NCBI GenBank assembly: GCA_032622095.1
Contig: CP136065.1
Span: 113,687,195-113,751,194, forward strand
Reading direction: 5' to 3'
DNA length: 64,000 bases
Source of the DNA: Siphonodentalium dalli
Taxonomy: Eukaryota; Mollusca; Scaphopoda; Gadilida; Siphonodentaliidae
Shown here: positions 24,690-35,335 of the stretch, piece by piece
Numbering within the stretch: the stretch's first letter is position 1
How the letters are laid out: each line of letters starts with the position of its first letter
The notes under the pieces: model-generated
What the model saw: only the letters and a program-made list of their open reading frames with translations
The model's database searches: none
Told to the model about the DNA's origin: nothing
Translations under genes and position numbers: made by a program

Positions 24690-25348
24690 GTCGCAACACG
24701 CCAGGCCCTCCATATCACGATGTTGGCAATCTTAATGCATGGTGTCAGGATGACAGCGCACATGATATATAATTTTACTAGGGAAACAACTCCAATGCAC
24801 TTAGTTATAAACCACCGGCCACTGGTATATATGTAACTCATAAACTTGCACATATATAGAGATGTGGTCATTCAATTCGTTCGTCCTGTATGGACGTTGA
24901 ATGACTGATTGCCAAAGTTAGCACAATGTGTTTCCAAACACGGCTACGAAAAGAATAGAACAGCGACCCCCCCCCCCCCCCGACAGCAGCGCCGAAAGTG
25001 TTATCGACTCTCACTCTATACAAAATAAAGAATAACCTCATAGCCATAATTATATACCACTTCAGCAATATTTAAATCCGACTATATGTTGCCTCCGCTC
25101 TAAATCGAAGCAGGGCTACATGCATATACTCCTTCCTGGACTGGGACTCACTATCCTTCAACCACCTTCTTTGGAACTTAACTGTCCCCTTTGACATGAC
25201 ACAAACTGTCCCTGAAATAATACTCAATATTGTCGTCATGACATGAGAGTGATTCGGGTATCGTATATAAAGGCCATAATTATATAATATATACAGCCTA
25301 ATGCGTTGTGGCTTGCAAATGGAGCTACCGGGGCCCAAATCTCGTTAA
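24690..25348. other. No gene; poly-C run
   Basis: A C-run lies at about 24967-24980. Minus-strand ORFs are anonymous. Confidence 0.5.
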
Positions 25349-26729
25349 TTATTAGAGACCTTTCACAAAACTCACGTTTACGAGTACGGATACGGATAGG
25401 GTACTACGTCACCAACATTTGTGTATTTTCTAATCGTTGTCGTATTTTACTATCCGTAATAACGGTTACGATTTCATGGTTTCTAATGAGCTCAAATAAC
25501 ACCTGAAATTTATTTTCTGCAATATATTACTTTACTCCGTTCGAGACTGTATATGTATATTATGTAAACCATCCAGTTCTATTGAGCTACGACCTCTGTG
25601 TGCTATTTAGATTGGCAATCACTCTACTCGTCGCCGTGAATCTCGAACTTCCCGCGAAATAAGATCGCTATCCGCAACGGATAGTCATCGCTGGCTGCGA
25701 TACAAAACTTTGCAGTAAAAGAAGTGCACTATGAAACCAGTCGCCAAATAATACACGGCGGACATGGATTTGGTGTTACTAAAAGAATATTTGGCACACA
25801 CACCGACACCACCAGAGCTCAGCAGTCTCTGTTATGTTTGTTCTTTGCATTTATTTTAAATTTAAAAAACACAACTCGCAAAAATGCGGCATTTAAAAGG
25901 TACTCCATCCGATTAGATGTCCCATTCATCAGATTCCAACAATTTGTTTTTTTGAAATGCCGCTTCTGTTATCAGAATCGAGTAATTGCCCAAACGTAAT
26001 GCTAACCACAGTCAAGAATAGTATAAAATTGCCCAAAACCTGTTATTTATCAATATTTTGTTCAACGAAATTTTGCCGGTTTGTCAAATATCTGACACAA
26101 AACGCCACTTGATGCACATCGCTTCTACCGAGTCGACTTTGTTTCGATTTGGTAGTACCAAATCAGAATTGATGCCTATCAGCGAGCACATCAACCTTAT
26201 GTCGGATTTCCTAAACCCAAAGAGGTGATAGGCCCGTGAAGCCGAAATCGCATTGAAATAAAATTGCCGACTGGAAGGGTCTTGAAGTGGTGGAGTCGTG
26301 GTTGATGTGAGGTCCAAATTCAGGAACCCCTCTTCCCCCATCAGCATAAAGCCTATCAGGTCATCCAAGATAACAACGAACTGAATTTCCACCACATATG
26401 ACTAGACATTTATACCTGTATTGCATGTCACAATATATCACGAGAATCCCAGGTCGTAGGTTGTGACTGGTCGAATTATTGACAATAAACAGGTCATGAA
26501 TATCGCATTGTTGCAAATGAGAACATAAGTGAAGTATTAAGGGACTGTATACCAAACACACGATTTGAGTTCTAAAAGTGGTACGAAATAATTATGGTAC
26601 GTGTTCGTCAAAACTCTTACGCGTAGTCGTTTTGCGAAAGGTCTTTTTGGCCCTACGGATAAACTTACGACTACGAATAGCTATCCGTATTCGTAATCGT
26701 AAACGTGAGGATGCGAAAGGTCTCTAATC
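25349..26729. mobile_element. TIR element, TTAGAGACCTTTC type, 1.4 kb
   Basis: The left end ATTAGAGACCTTTCACAAAA continues CTCACGTTTACGA. The reverse complement of the right end reads ATTAGAGACCTTTCGCATCC and continues TCACGTTTACGATTACGAA. The first ~120 bp align with the 17546-18076 element. The interior (25897-26112) matches 2230-2468 inverted. A degraded internal end (GCGAAAGGTC) at about 26625 suggests nesting or a duplicated end. No recognisable transposase: the ORFs at 25724-25999 (+) and 26084-26395 (-) have no known domain. TA dinucleotides flank both ends but are part of a palindromic TTA/TAA, so the duplication is ambiguous. Confidence 0.75.
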
Positions 26730-27293
26730 ACGTATTAGAATTGATGTATAACCTCCTGTTCTAAAACCTGATGGACCATCCGGGGATGCTGAGTATATAT
26801 TTTGCAAATGAATTTTGTCATCTATATTCCACTCAATATCAATTAATTATGTAAGAGGATATGGCTAAATTATAGGTGTATTATATATGGTATAATTGGA
26901 AATATAATTAGCTTATATATAATTATAACATCGCTTATATATGTACACGATCGCAGATCAACATCGGAGAGAGCACCAATCTACATGGATTTCAATTAAT
27001 GGCATTGGGATTGAGAGCATGCACTACATAATGTTCTGATAGCAACTATTATCTGTTCATATGTCGACCCTGTGTCGACAAGATCTATAATATGAGTATA
27101 CTAGAATGTTCCTTTGCCCGAACAAGCCATAAAACATTCATATGGTAAATCATGACACAAGGTTCGACTCCAATATACCTTTGTCGATCTTATTTCCTTT
27201 GTTCATAAACACCATTGAAGATTTTTTTTCAAGAATGTGTTATCGATGGTTTGCCGTTTGTATCACATAAATGTCATTTAAAAATGTACCTGA
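26730..27293. other. AT-rich DNA, no gene
   Basis: TATATA-rich segments at 26880-26945. No ORF of interest before the LINE frame. Confidence 0.5.
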
Positions 27294-28140
27294 ATGTACT
27301 GTTTATTCTATGCCGACGATACTGTTATTTTTGCAGAAAATGAGGTATATATGCAGAGAGCTCTTGACTGTTTCGCAGATTACTCTGAGTCATGGCGACT
27401 AAGAATAAACGTAAACATAACGAAGGTTATGGTGTTTAGTAAGAGTAATAGGAAAACATTGCCGTCCCTTTTATTGAATGGGAACGCTCTGGACACGGTC
27501 CTCCAGTTTCAGTACCTTGGTGTTTTATTTTTTTCATAACGGACGTTTTGTCAAGCAGTGAAGAAAGCGTGCACGGTTGCAACAAGGGCTATGTACGGAG
27601 TCTTAAACAAATTATATAAACTTAATCTGTCTATTGACTTGTCACTTAAATTGTTTGATCGTACGGTTTTACCTATTATCCTCTACGGAAGTGAGATATA
27701 GGGTTTCGAAAATATTGACTGTCTTGAAAAGATTCATCTCAAGTTTTGTAAGATAATAATAAACATGAAGGCATCGACGCCAAATTATATGGTCTATGGG
27801 GAACGAGGACGCTTCCCGATAAGTATACATGTCAAAATGAGAATGGTGCATTATTGGTGTAAACTGTTATCACCAGAGGGCTGTCGTCTGGCTAAAATCA
27901 TATATAAGCTAATGATGGAATTAGATGGTAAATATAATATGTTCACAAAAAAGTTTATGTGGCTGAATGTGGTTCGAGGTGTGATACAGGCGTGCGTTAT
28001 ACCTCCCTGGTGGGATCGCCAACTACCATTGTCACCATCAGAACGAAAACATATAGAATACAAGAAAACCATAATCAGAAATGGTAACGCCCTCAAGATT
28101 ATATTATTACGCATAAATATAAATTATAAAAACAAAATCT
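27294..28140 (+). pseudogene. LINE ORF2 reverse transcriptase, C-terminal half, dead
   Basis: Starts within RT at FYADDTVIFAENE (the catalytic YADD motif), then SWRLRINVNITKVMVFSKS and FQYLGV (the GxxLG-type thumb motif). After a stop it continues LFDRTVLPIILYGSEI, stop, then FCKIIINMKASTPNYMVYGE. Order and spacing are those of CR1/jockey-type LINEs. Two in-frame stops (about 27537 and 27700) and no upstream palm or endonuclease mark it as 5'-truncated. Its likely 3' portion resumes at about 29085 after a block of unrelated direct repeats. Confidence 0.9.
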
Positions 28141-28404
28141 AAAATATATTGGTTACATGAATGCACCGCCTCAGAATTCCGTTAAAACAACTAATCCTTC
28201 AAATTATTAAAAAAAAACTACGGCTTGTTACTGCAGGTTTCTAATTCACCACACCAGAAATCTCTAAATGCGGATCAAAAATCGGAGTCATTGTGTTCCC
28301 GCCATAAAATCTTCAACAGTGGTCCAGCCATTGTTGATATCTAAACATTGAAAGCAATTAATGCGGTCATAATAGTTACATACTGCAACTATCAATCCAG
28401 CGAA

Positions 28405-28605
28405 TTTGATATGATTGATAGAACAAACCACTATTATCATGATCGTGTCATTATTTGTTTAAAATACGTATCAATTGACATATACGCACCCGTTCCCTCA
28501 TTAAAATCAACATATCTCGACCATTTTAGGGGATCTCCGCGAATTCGGGGAACTCCGCAACTAGAACTCCGCAAACAGGGATCTACTGCGAATTGTCACA
28601 ACAGG
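28405..28605 (+). repeat. Direct repeat A1
   Basis: ATATGATTGATAGAACAAAC, then TTATTTGTTTAAAATACGTA, CACCCGTTCCCTCATTAAAA and CTACTGCGAATTGTCACAAC; repeated at 28765-28942. It lies between two parts of a dead LINE. Confidence 0.85.
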
Positions 28606-28764
28606 GTATCTATCAGTTGGTTGAATACTATTTCCCTTTTTACTAAAGTAAATTAACAAGTAAATATCGAATGACGATACATATATTTGTAAACAAGCAT
28701 TGCAAATAATGTTATTGGGACGAACAGTCGCAAGACTTGTTCCGTATTATGATGATCATGATCA

Positions 28765-28942
28765 TGATATGATTGATAGAACAAACCACTATTATGATGA
28801 TCGTGTCGTTATTTGTTTAAAATACGTATCAATTGACATATGCACGCACCCGTTCCCTCATTAAAAAGGCGACCTCTGCAAATTCGGGGATCTCCGAAAA
28901 TAGACTTCCGCAAACATGGACCTACTGCGAATTGTCACAACC
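28765..28942 (+). repeat. Direct repeat A2
   Basis: About 90% identical by eye to 28405-28605 over its length, with the same block order. Spacing between copies is about 360 bp. Confidence 0.85.
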
Positions 28943-29084
28943 GGAAAAAGGACAAACCAATTATCTATTTATAAAAGCTCCACAGACACACGGCGCATTC
29001 GGCGACACACGGCGATCTAAAATTTGCCCACCAGTATACACCCGATGGGCGTGATTAATCTGAATTATCATTTCTTTCAACAAT

Positions 29085-29765
29085 GGCATTTTAGTTTCTC
29101 GGGGTACAGCAGATGAAAATTTTATAATGCCATTAAACCTTATCCAAGTTTCAGTAATTATCTAATTCGCACACCATTTTATTAGTCAGAACATTTGTCA
29201 AAAATCCGAACATCTAATCATAGGTTACCAAACGAAATGTGCAGATGGAAATCTAACAAAAGTGAAAACATTGCAAAATATGAGGTGTTTTAGGGGATGA
29301 ATTCCATTTTGTTTTAGAATGTGACGTAATTAAAGACCTCAGAGAGAAATACATCCCACAATATTATTGGAAATATCCCGTTAGAGAGAAATTCCACGAT
29401 TTACTCACTATATGTAACGTGGCAATACTGAAACGACTTTCAATATTTCTAAAACTTGCATTCAAGCGGATAAAATAGTAATCTAGCTCACATGAAGGAA
29501 GCAGTGAAGCTGGAGGTACAGAACATAATGGGAAGAGCCATAGTATTTCCGTTATGTTGTGTAAATCCTGTTTCATTTAAAAAAATGAAAATACTACTGT
29601 ACTGAAATTATTCATCAAATTTTATACCCAGTGCCACTTAGCCAGTTCAGTAAAATTCATCTCTGTACATATGTATATATATTATTGACTAATGTATGTT
29701 ATATTCATAGTATGTACTGTACCATGTGTTATTGGTGGAACACAAATCAATCAATAAATCAATCA
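29085..29765 (+). pseudogene. LINE ORF2 C-terminus and 3' tail
   Basis: The frame reads YSEHLSKIRTSNHRLPNEM, then from 29287 GDEFHFVLECDVIKDLREKY and IPQYYWKYP to a stop near 29479. The H-R-L-P and GDEFHF-x-x-EC motifs are the C-terminal zinc-knuckle region of CR1/jockey-type ORF2. About 280 bp further on, iterated AATCAATCAATA (about 29745-29768) looks like the simple-repeat 3' tail of the element. Probably the 3' end of the copy starting at 27294. Confidence 0.8.
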
Positions 29766-29884
29766 ATCTTATATATAGTGATGGTTTAAACAAACTGGTC
29801 GTTATACAGAATCCGAATGGGCATGGCCCAGACAGTTTTGAAATGCTGGACATTGCGCCTATTGTCAGTTTCATTTTCGGCCTC

Positions 29885-30480
29885 ACCTGGTGTGCCACCT
29901 GGATCCATACTCGGCCCTCTTCTTTTTTTAATCTACCTTAATTATATTTTAGGCAATGTTACGTGCAATGTACAGGCTTTTTGCCGATGATACCTCTTTA
30001 TTTCTATCCATTGAAGACCCAGTTATTGCCGCAGACGTAATCGACAACGATATTAGTCTCATTTTCGAATGGTCTCAAAAATGGCCAGTGAAATTTAATC
30101 ACATGAAAAGAGAATAACTTTTAGTGTCATGGAAAAATAACATAACAGACCTCCCTCCCCTTCAGATGTCGGACAAGGATATTGTAGAAGTCGAAAGTCA
30201 CAAACATTTAGGTCTTACTTTTAACAGACGGCACGACGAAAGATCGCATCACTGATATTGAAAATCGAGCCGCAAGTCGAATGCACATACTGAGGATGTA
30301 TACATTCATTCTGGATATGAGAACCCTTGAGCGTATATACTTGTCATATATCCGTCCATTGTTGGAATATGACTCCTCAGTATGGGGTAATTGCTCAGTT
30401 GAAGATTCAACCTCTCTGGAAGATATTCAATACGAGGCTGCTGGATTAGTCACAGGAGCAACTGGAAGCATGCAGTGGAA
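29885..30480 (+). pseudogene. Second LINE ORF2 (RT palm to thumb), disrupted
   Basis: PPGSILGPLLFLIYLNYI (RT motif B) is followed by FADDTSLFLSIEDP (motif C; FADD), SQKWPVKFNH, HKHLGLTF, then LERIYLSYIRPLLEYDSSVW. Frameshifts and stops (about 30114 and 30253) inactivate it. The frame ends at LVTGATG, exactly where a TIR element is inserted (30481), and resumes at 31564. It differs in sequence from the copy at 27294, so two LINE lineages sit side by side. Confidence 0.88.
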
Positions 30481-30718
30481 CCCCTGTCACACTCAGGCCG
30501 GCGCTTGCACTGCGCTGCAAAAGTACCAAAATATGAGTAACACACAGGAGGAGCGCCGAAAACTGTCCAAAATTGTCAAACTTTTCAAACAAAGTATGCT
30601 CCTATTGCGTTCCTACTTTGTCAAGTCTCGGGCTCTTATTGCGTTCAAGTCGCTGTCATTGTGATGCTAGTACGTTCTGAATACGTTTGCAAAACGCTCT
30701 CTGCGCGGGCTCGGAGAG

Positions 30719-30758
30719 TATAAATAGCGTCTCCTGCGTGCTCCAGTCATAGTCAGTT
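30719..30758 (+). promoter_or_regulatory. TATA box plus Inr-like element inside the TIR element
   Basis: TATAAATA at 30719-30726 lies about 36 bases before TCAGTT (30753-30758), a spacing close to that of an RNA polymerase II TATA/initiator core. It sits in a CG-rich context unlike its flanks. No ORF follows, so it may be an LTR or element promoter. Prediction only. Confidence 0.35.
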
Positions 30759-30998
30759 TTTAGTTTGTGGGGAATATACCCAACAATCCGCAATAGATTA
30801 GCTGTCCGATTAAATCACTGTCACACTCCACTGCGATCAGGCCGGGGCTTGCATTGCTCTGTAAAATTATCAAAGCGCCGGGCAAAGCGCACTATGGTAT
30901 CCAAGAACCGATTGATGACGCAGTAACGTCGCAGTTGACACTGGCTAGGACGGGCGAGGGTACCCGTGGTCGCCTCTGAGCGCCAGAGCGCCGCGTTT

Positions 30999-31400
30999 GT
31001 TTTGTGCATGCACAAAACAAGCGCGGAGGTTCGGCGTTCTGACCAGGCGCAGTACCGTCGCCACAACAGCGCAACGCGAACGACATGAGCGCACCGTTGA
31101 CGTAGCAAGGACGGATACAAGCTACTCGTGGTCGCAGCAAGAATTCCTCTGCAACTGCAGTAAGCTTACTACGCCTTGGTCAGAACGCCGAGACTCTGCG
31201 CTTGTTTTGTGCATGCACAAAACAAGCGCGGTGCTCTGACATGCAGCGCAACGCGAACGACATGAGCGCCCCGTTGACGTAGCAAGGGCTGATACAAGCT
31301 ACTCGTGGTCACATCAATAATTCATCTGCAACTGCAGTAAGCTTACTACGCCTTGGTCAGAACGCAGAGCCTCTGCGCTTGTTTTGTGCATGCACAAAAC
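30999..31400. repeat. Three copies of a 20-bp palindrome
   Basis: GTTTTGTGCATGCACAAAAC occurs at 30999-31018, 31204-31223 and 31381-31400, each followed by AAGCGCG. The last two lie in a 177-bp tandem duplication that contains GTTGACGTAGCAAGG and AAGCTTACTACGCC. Confidence 0.93.
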
Positions 31401-31563
31401 AAGCGCGGCGCTCTGGTGCCTATGGGCGACCATGGAGACCCTCGCCCGTCGTAGCCAGTGTCCACTGCGTCAACAATCGGTTCTTGGAGACCTTATTGCG
31501 TTTAGGTGTGCGCTTTGATACTTTTGCAGCGCACTGCAAGCGCCGACCTGAGTGTGACAGGGG

Positions 31564-32270
31564 CTTAAAGAATCATTATTACGGGAAACCGATTGGGACA
31601 CACTATCTAGCAGGAGAGAAAACACTAAACTTGGGCAATTTTTAAAAATGATTAAGAGAACAACGCCCCCTTACTTTTTATCCTCGTTCCTATTGAATCT
31701 GGAAGTCTAACCAATTATAATTTCAGACAAAAGGGTCTCAGGACTCCCAGAGTTTACGCGACAAGATACGAAAATTCATTTCTTCCAGCTACCGTCAAAT
31801 CATGGAACAACCTTCAACCAGAGGCGAAAGAATGTAAATCAGACTCCGACTTTAAGAATTTTATTTTAACCTATCGCATTATCATACCGTAATATTAGTA
31901 TACATCGTACCGAAGACCAAGTCAAATCTACCACTGTCGCCTGCGAACGAACTGCAGTAACCTGAAATATGACCTGTTTTGCAATCATTTGAATAATAGT
32001 CCATTTTGCGACTGTGGAGAATTATAACCTGCCGAGCACTTCTTACTACACTGTCCAATATTCGAGCGTGAAAGAGTCTGTTGTTTAGCTAATCTAAATG
32101 CGAAATTAGAAGTAAAATATATTACTGTCTTTGGGTCTATAGATATACCAAAAATGCCGAAATATTCATCGCCCGTACAAAAGTTCATCGACGATACCAA
32201 ACGATTTAACTGACATAATATGGTTATGAACTGTAATGCGTGAACCAAAAGCCTAAATAAAATTGTGCTA
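31564..32270 (+). pseudogene. Second LINE ORF2, C-terminal part after the insertion
   Basis: Resumes with MIKRTTPPYF (about 31648), then YENSFLPATVKSWNNLQPEA (about 31770), then CDCGEL-stop-PAEHFLLHCPIFERER (about 32000-32075), the AEH-(Y/F)-x-LHCP zinc-knuckle typical of CR1-like ORF2. Several frame breaks. Together with 29885-30480 it makes one element interrupted by the 1.08-kb TIR element. Confidence 0.85.
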
Positions 32271-33787
32271 TCTTTTACTCATGCATGCCAAAGATGTGAT
32301 ACCTGGGGGGGGGGGGGGGGGTGGACATGCAGCAATTGGCCACGGGATATGTTGCGGGTGCTAAATTGTAATTCATCATTGAGACGCAATCAAACCATGA
32401 TGCAATATAGTGTAGTGACTTAGCGTTTTTTTCGGAACGGACTGGCCAAAAGTGCCATTTTAAAAATATTTTGTCAAGTTATGTGTGCTCTTTCAGAAAG
32501 TGAACTAGAAACAGGTTTCTGATCAATATTAACCCTTGTTTCCAGTATAAATCCAAGATGGCGGTCAAATTCAATCATTATTTCACCCTGACGTTCCAAC
32601 TGGTATAAAATTTGAGGCGCATGCATAATAAAGGCGTCATTCAACCTGACATTGTCATATTTTGAAGATAGTAGCAACCCAGGCGGACCAAATTGGAAAT
32701 TTATCACTTTTTGTACCAAAAAAAATGCAATTTTGTCATATAATCATTCTCGTTTCAATTATTTCGGAATAATAAACAGACAATTTCTTAAAAATGTTTC
32801 AGTGTAGATCAAAGGTTAAGGTCTTAGCAGTTTTGGACATGTATACTCTAATCAAAACATACAATATCTAGGACACATTCTTAACCGTATTTTAGAAATT
32901 TTGGATTATGTTACCCCTCACCCCAAAAATCATGAAATATTGTTTTTGTGATAAGCATCCGATAGAACATGGATGAGAATCTATAAAGGACACTCTTTGA
33001 TCACATTTCTAAATACTACAATGACAATTACATACACAATGACCAAAGTTGAAATATAACATCTTTTTCGACAAAACATATGCAATTTTGTAAGAAAATC
33101 CTCTTCATTTCAAATATTTTGGTCCAATAAATAGTCATTTACTCATAGGATATTTGCGATAGTTCACAATGTTCGGCCTTATATGTTTTGGACATATATA
33201 CTGAAAACGATGAATACATTGTATGTGTTTAATATGTAACAACGTTTCAGAAAACTTGGTTTATGTCACCCCTCACCCCAAAAATCACGAAAATGTTACT
33301 TGTTGTAAGGATTCAATAAATCTTTGGTTAAATCTTATAAAGTGAGTTTGTCGATCGCAATTCGTCATATATTATAATGTAACAATCTCATTGTCAGTAT
33401 ACTGTTGAAATTAACAATTGTATGCCTAATAACAATTTATTTGATCACTTCAAATATGTTCAACCAATAGAATGGCAATATGCAATACATGTAATATCGA
33501 ATATGCGGTCTTAAAAGTTTCGAAAATGAACATCGAATATATATACAACACATATAAGGGTATATACTTGTAATGTTTTGGTGAAGTAAAATAAAAATAA
33601 AAGAATCTATAATACCATTAATTGATATATATTTGACCCAATATCATTGACTTATGTAATCTAGCATTCAAGAGGGGTGTATATATATAGATATGCAATT
33701 CAGGTCACAACTTTAAATTGTCAATCAATAATACACATAAAGATGGCCTATCTTTGTTGATACTGTGCTAATTAAAAGTATATACTA

Positions 33788-34212
33788 TATCGCAGGTACA
33801 ATCATATCCACAAGAACGCCTCCATCAAATATCTTGCACTGAACATTTTTAGGTGGGTCCGATATATCTCCAATTGCTTCCCGGATAAATCCCAGCAAAT
33901 CAGATTGTGTCCCCTTGAATTTACCTCCCGTTGATAAGGCGGGGGAAATAGCCGACTCTCATGAGAGAAAAACACGTCTGGTTCGGGGAGTTCTAGCCAT
34001 CTCGTTATTGTTGATGAGCTCTCTGTTAAACATATCAACCCTCCATTTCCTTTCAATTTGACGTTCTCCTGTTCCTGCACTTGATCGTTTGAAATAGCGG
34101 AGAAGCGATTTTGGGTTTTTTGAACTGCCCAAATGTTGTTCGAACACACTATTACAAGAAATAAAATATTGGAAGTACGTGCAAGATATTTGATGGAGGC
34201 GTTCTTGTGCAT
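33788..34212 (-). pseudogene. N-terminal part of the nuclease-family gene, inverted
   Basis: The minus frame reads VQKTQNRFSAISNDQVQEQE, then KGNGGLICLTESSS, then FFSHESRLFPPPY. After a frame change it reads CKIFDGGVLVDMIVPAI. These blocks (K-T-x-N-x-FSAI-x-x-DQ-x-x-EQ; KG-x-GG-x-x-GLT; FFSHE-x-x-x-xPP; KIFDGG-x-L-V) precede the EEAD core in this family, in this order. KIFDGG is encoded again on the plus strand at 34163-34212, so the N-terminal part is inverted relative to the rest and the junction sequence is present at both ends as a ~50-bp inverted repeat. Several blocks are missing between the motifs. Confidence 0.7.
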
Positions 34213-35335
34213 ATAATTGTGCCTGCGATAGGATCTACATGTACTTTTAATGATTACACAGTCACCAATGAAGTTTCTACTCTACAAACTAAGAACTGTT
34301 AATGTCATGTGTGTTGTGTGGGATAGGTATTTTGAAGGCAGCACAAAGGGCAGCACTAATGAGAATCATGGTATAGGTCTTGGACGAAAAGTTGGTGGAC
34401 AAACTAAGATTCCAAAAAATGGAACGACTTCCTCCGTCATTCTGACAATAAGCTTGAACTTTTTGTATTCCTGACAAGTAATGCGTCAGAACATGATGAT
34501 AAAGTGTTAAACATGACAGAATGTTCGTCAACTCTCAAAATAGCAAATTCTTCCTAGTAAATCTTGAGAAACTGTTGTCAGGAGGAAGCTGATATTAGAA
34601 TTGTGCCGCACATTATCCATGCGCTTTCTTATGGGCTGACGACCATCCGTGTTCGGATTGTTGACACAGATGTCCTGGTAATGGTCATCGGTCTGTTTTC
34701 AAAGTTTACGAATGCTAACAGTGGTGGTGATACATGTGTTTCTCTAGGAACATGCAAAACTAAAACATTGTACCATGACAACAGCACATTTTCCGCTCTG
34801 GGCGATGACAATTGTTATCACTACCCAATTTCCATTCGATTTCTGGTTTTGATACCACTTTGTTCTTCCATATAAAGGGCAGAAAAAGTTTCTGGATAGC
34901 ATGCCAATATTATCCCGTTATCACAGATACATGTACATTTCAACCTTTTATTCAACTAGATTCGTCCTCATATATTTTCAAAGAACTCGAACGTTTCATT
35001 ACCATTAATTATAATAAAGGTTGTCAAAAGTTGCTGATAACGAGGCATATGAAGAGAATTCTCCAAAACTTGTCGCTCAAAAGGGGCCCTAATACAGCAC
35101 ATGAAATGAGCCATATACCAGGCAGGATTGTGGTACACTTGTCATGACATAACAATTCCAATACATGGCCTGCATGACTGGGAATGCACAGTTGAAGATC
35201 ATGGATGTAAACCGTTGTGGACTACATTACCAGAAGCTGCAGCTGTGTGTTCAGAACTCATCAAGTATTGTTGCAAATCCCAAACTTGTAACAGGTGCAA
35301 ATGTGCAATAGTTGATTTACCATGCACATAATTAT
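34160..35335 (+). pseudogene. XPG/PIN-like nuclease-family gene, core and Cys-rich tail
   Basis: Pieces in order: CKIFDGGVLVHIIVPAIGST, VVWDRYFEGSTKGSTNENHG, then CQEEADIRIVPHIIHAL (34576 on), RIVDTDVLVMVIG, FHSISGFDTTLFFHIKGRKS (about 34828), FKELERFI, and PLWTTLPEAAAVCSELIKYC followed by C-x-x-C-x-x-C (about 35214-35310). EEAD, DTD and (T/S)G-x-DTT-x-x-F-x-x-KGRKS-x-W form the conserved acidic core. I infer an XPG/PIN-type metal-dependent nuclease fold, such as reported for Academ-type transposons, because spacing and residues match the XPG I-region plan. At least four frameshifts or stops make it inactive. Position between long TIRs argues it was the element's own protein. Confidence 0.72.

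Larger units (their letters stand above)
30481..31563. mobile_element. GC-rich TIR element nested in LINE
   Basis: The left end CCCCTGTCACACTCAGGCCG matches, in reverse complement, the right end CCCCTGTCACACTCAGGTCG. The match continues GCGCTTGCA and TGCGCTGCAAAAGTA. A second left end (CTGTCACACTC, near 30818) with a longer inverted match (CGGGCGAGGGTACCCGTGGT versus the right side) suggests one family member inserted in or duplicated with another. Inside are three copies of the 20-bp palindrome GTTTTGTGCATGCACAAAAC and a 177-bp tandem duplication. The element is markedly more GC-rich than its surroundings. It splits a LINE ORF2, so it is younger than that LINE. No clear target duplication. 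Confidence 0.82.

Noticed and set aside
25349-26729. Mariner-type element by TA duplication
   Set aside because: The TA lies in a palindromic TTA/TAA at the ends, so duplication cannot be told from TIR sequence; no transposase seen.
33802-34212. 136-residue minus-strand ORF as an independent gene
   Set aside because: Its motifs are the inverted front part of the nuclease-family gene inside a transposon, with frame breaks; treated as a pseudogene.
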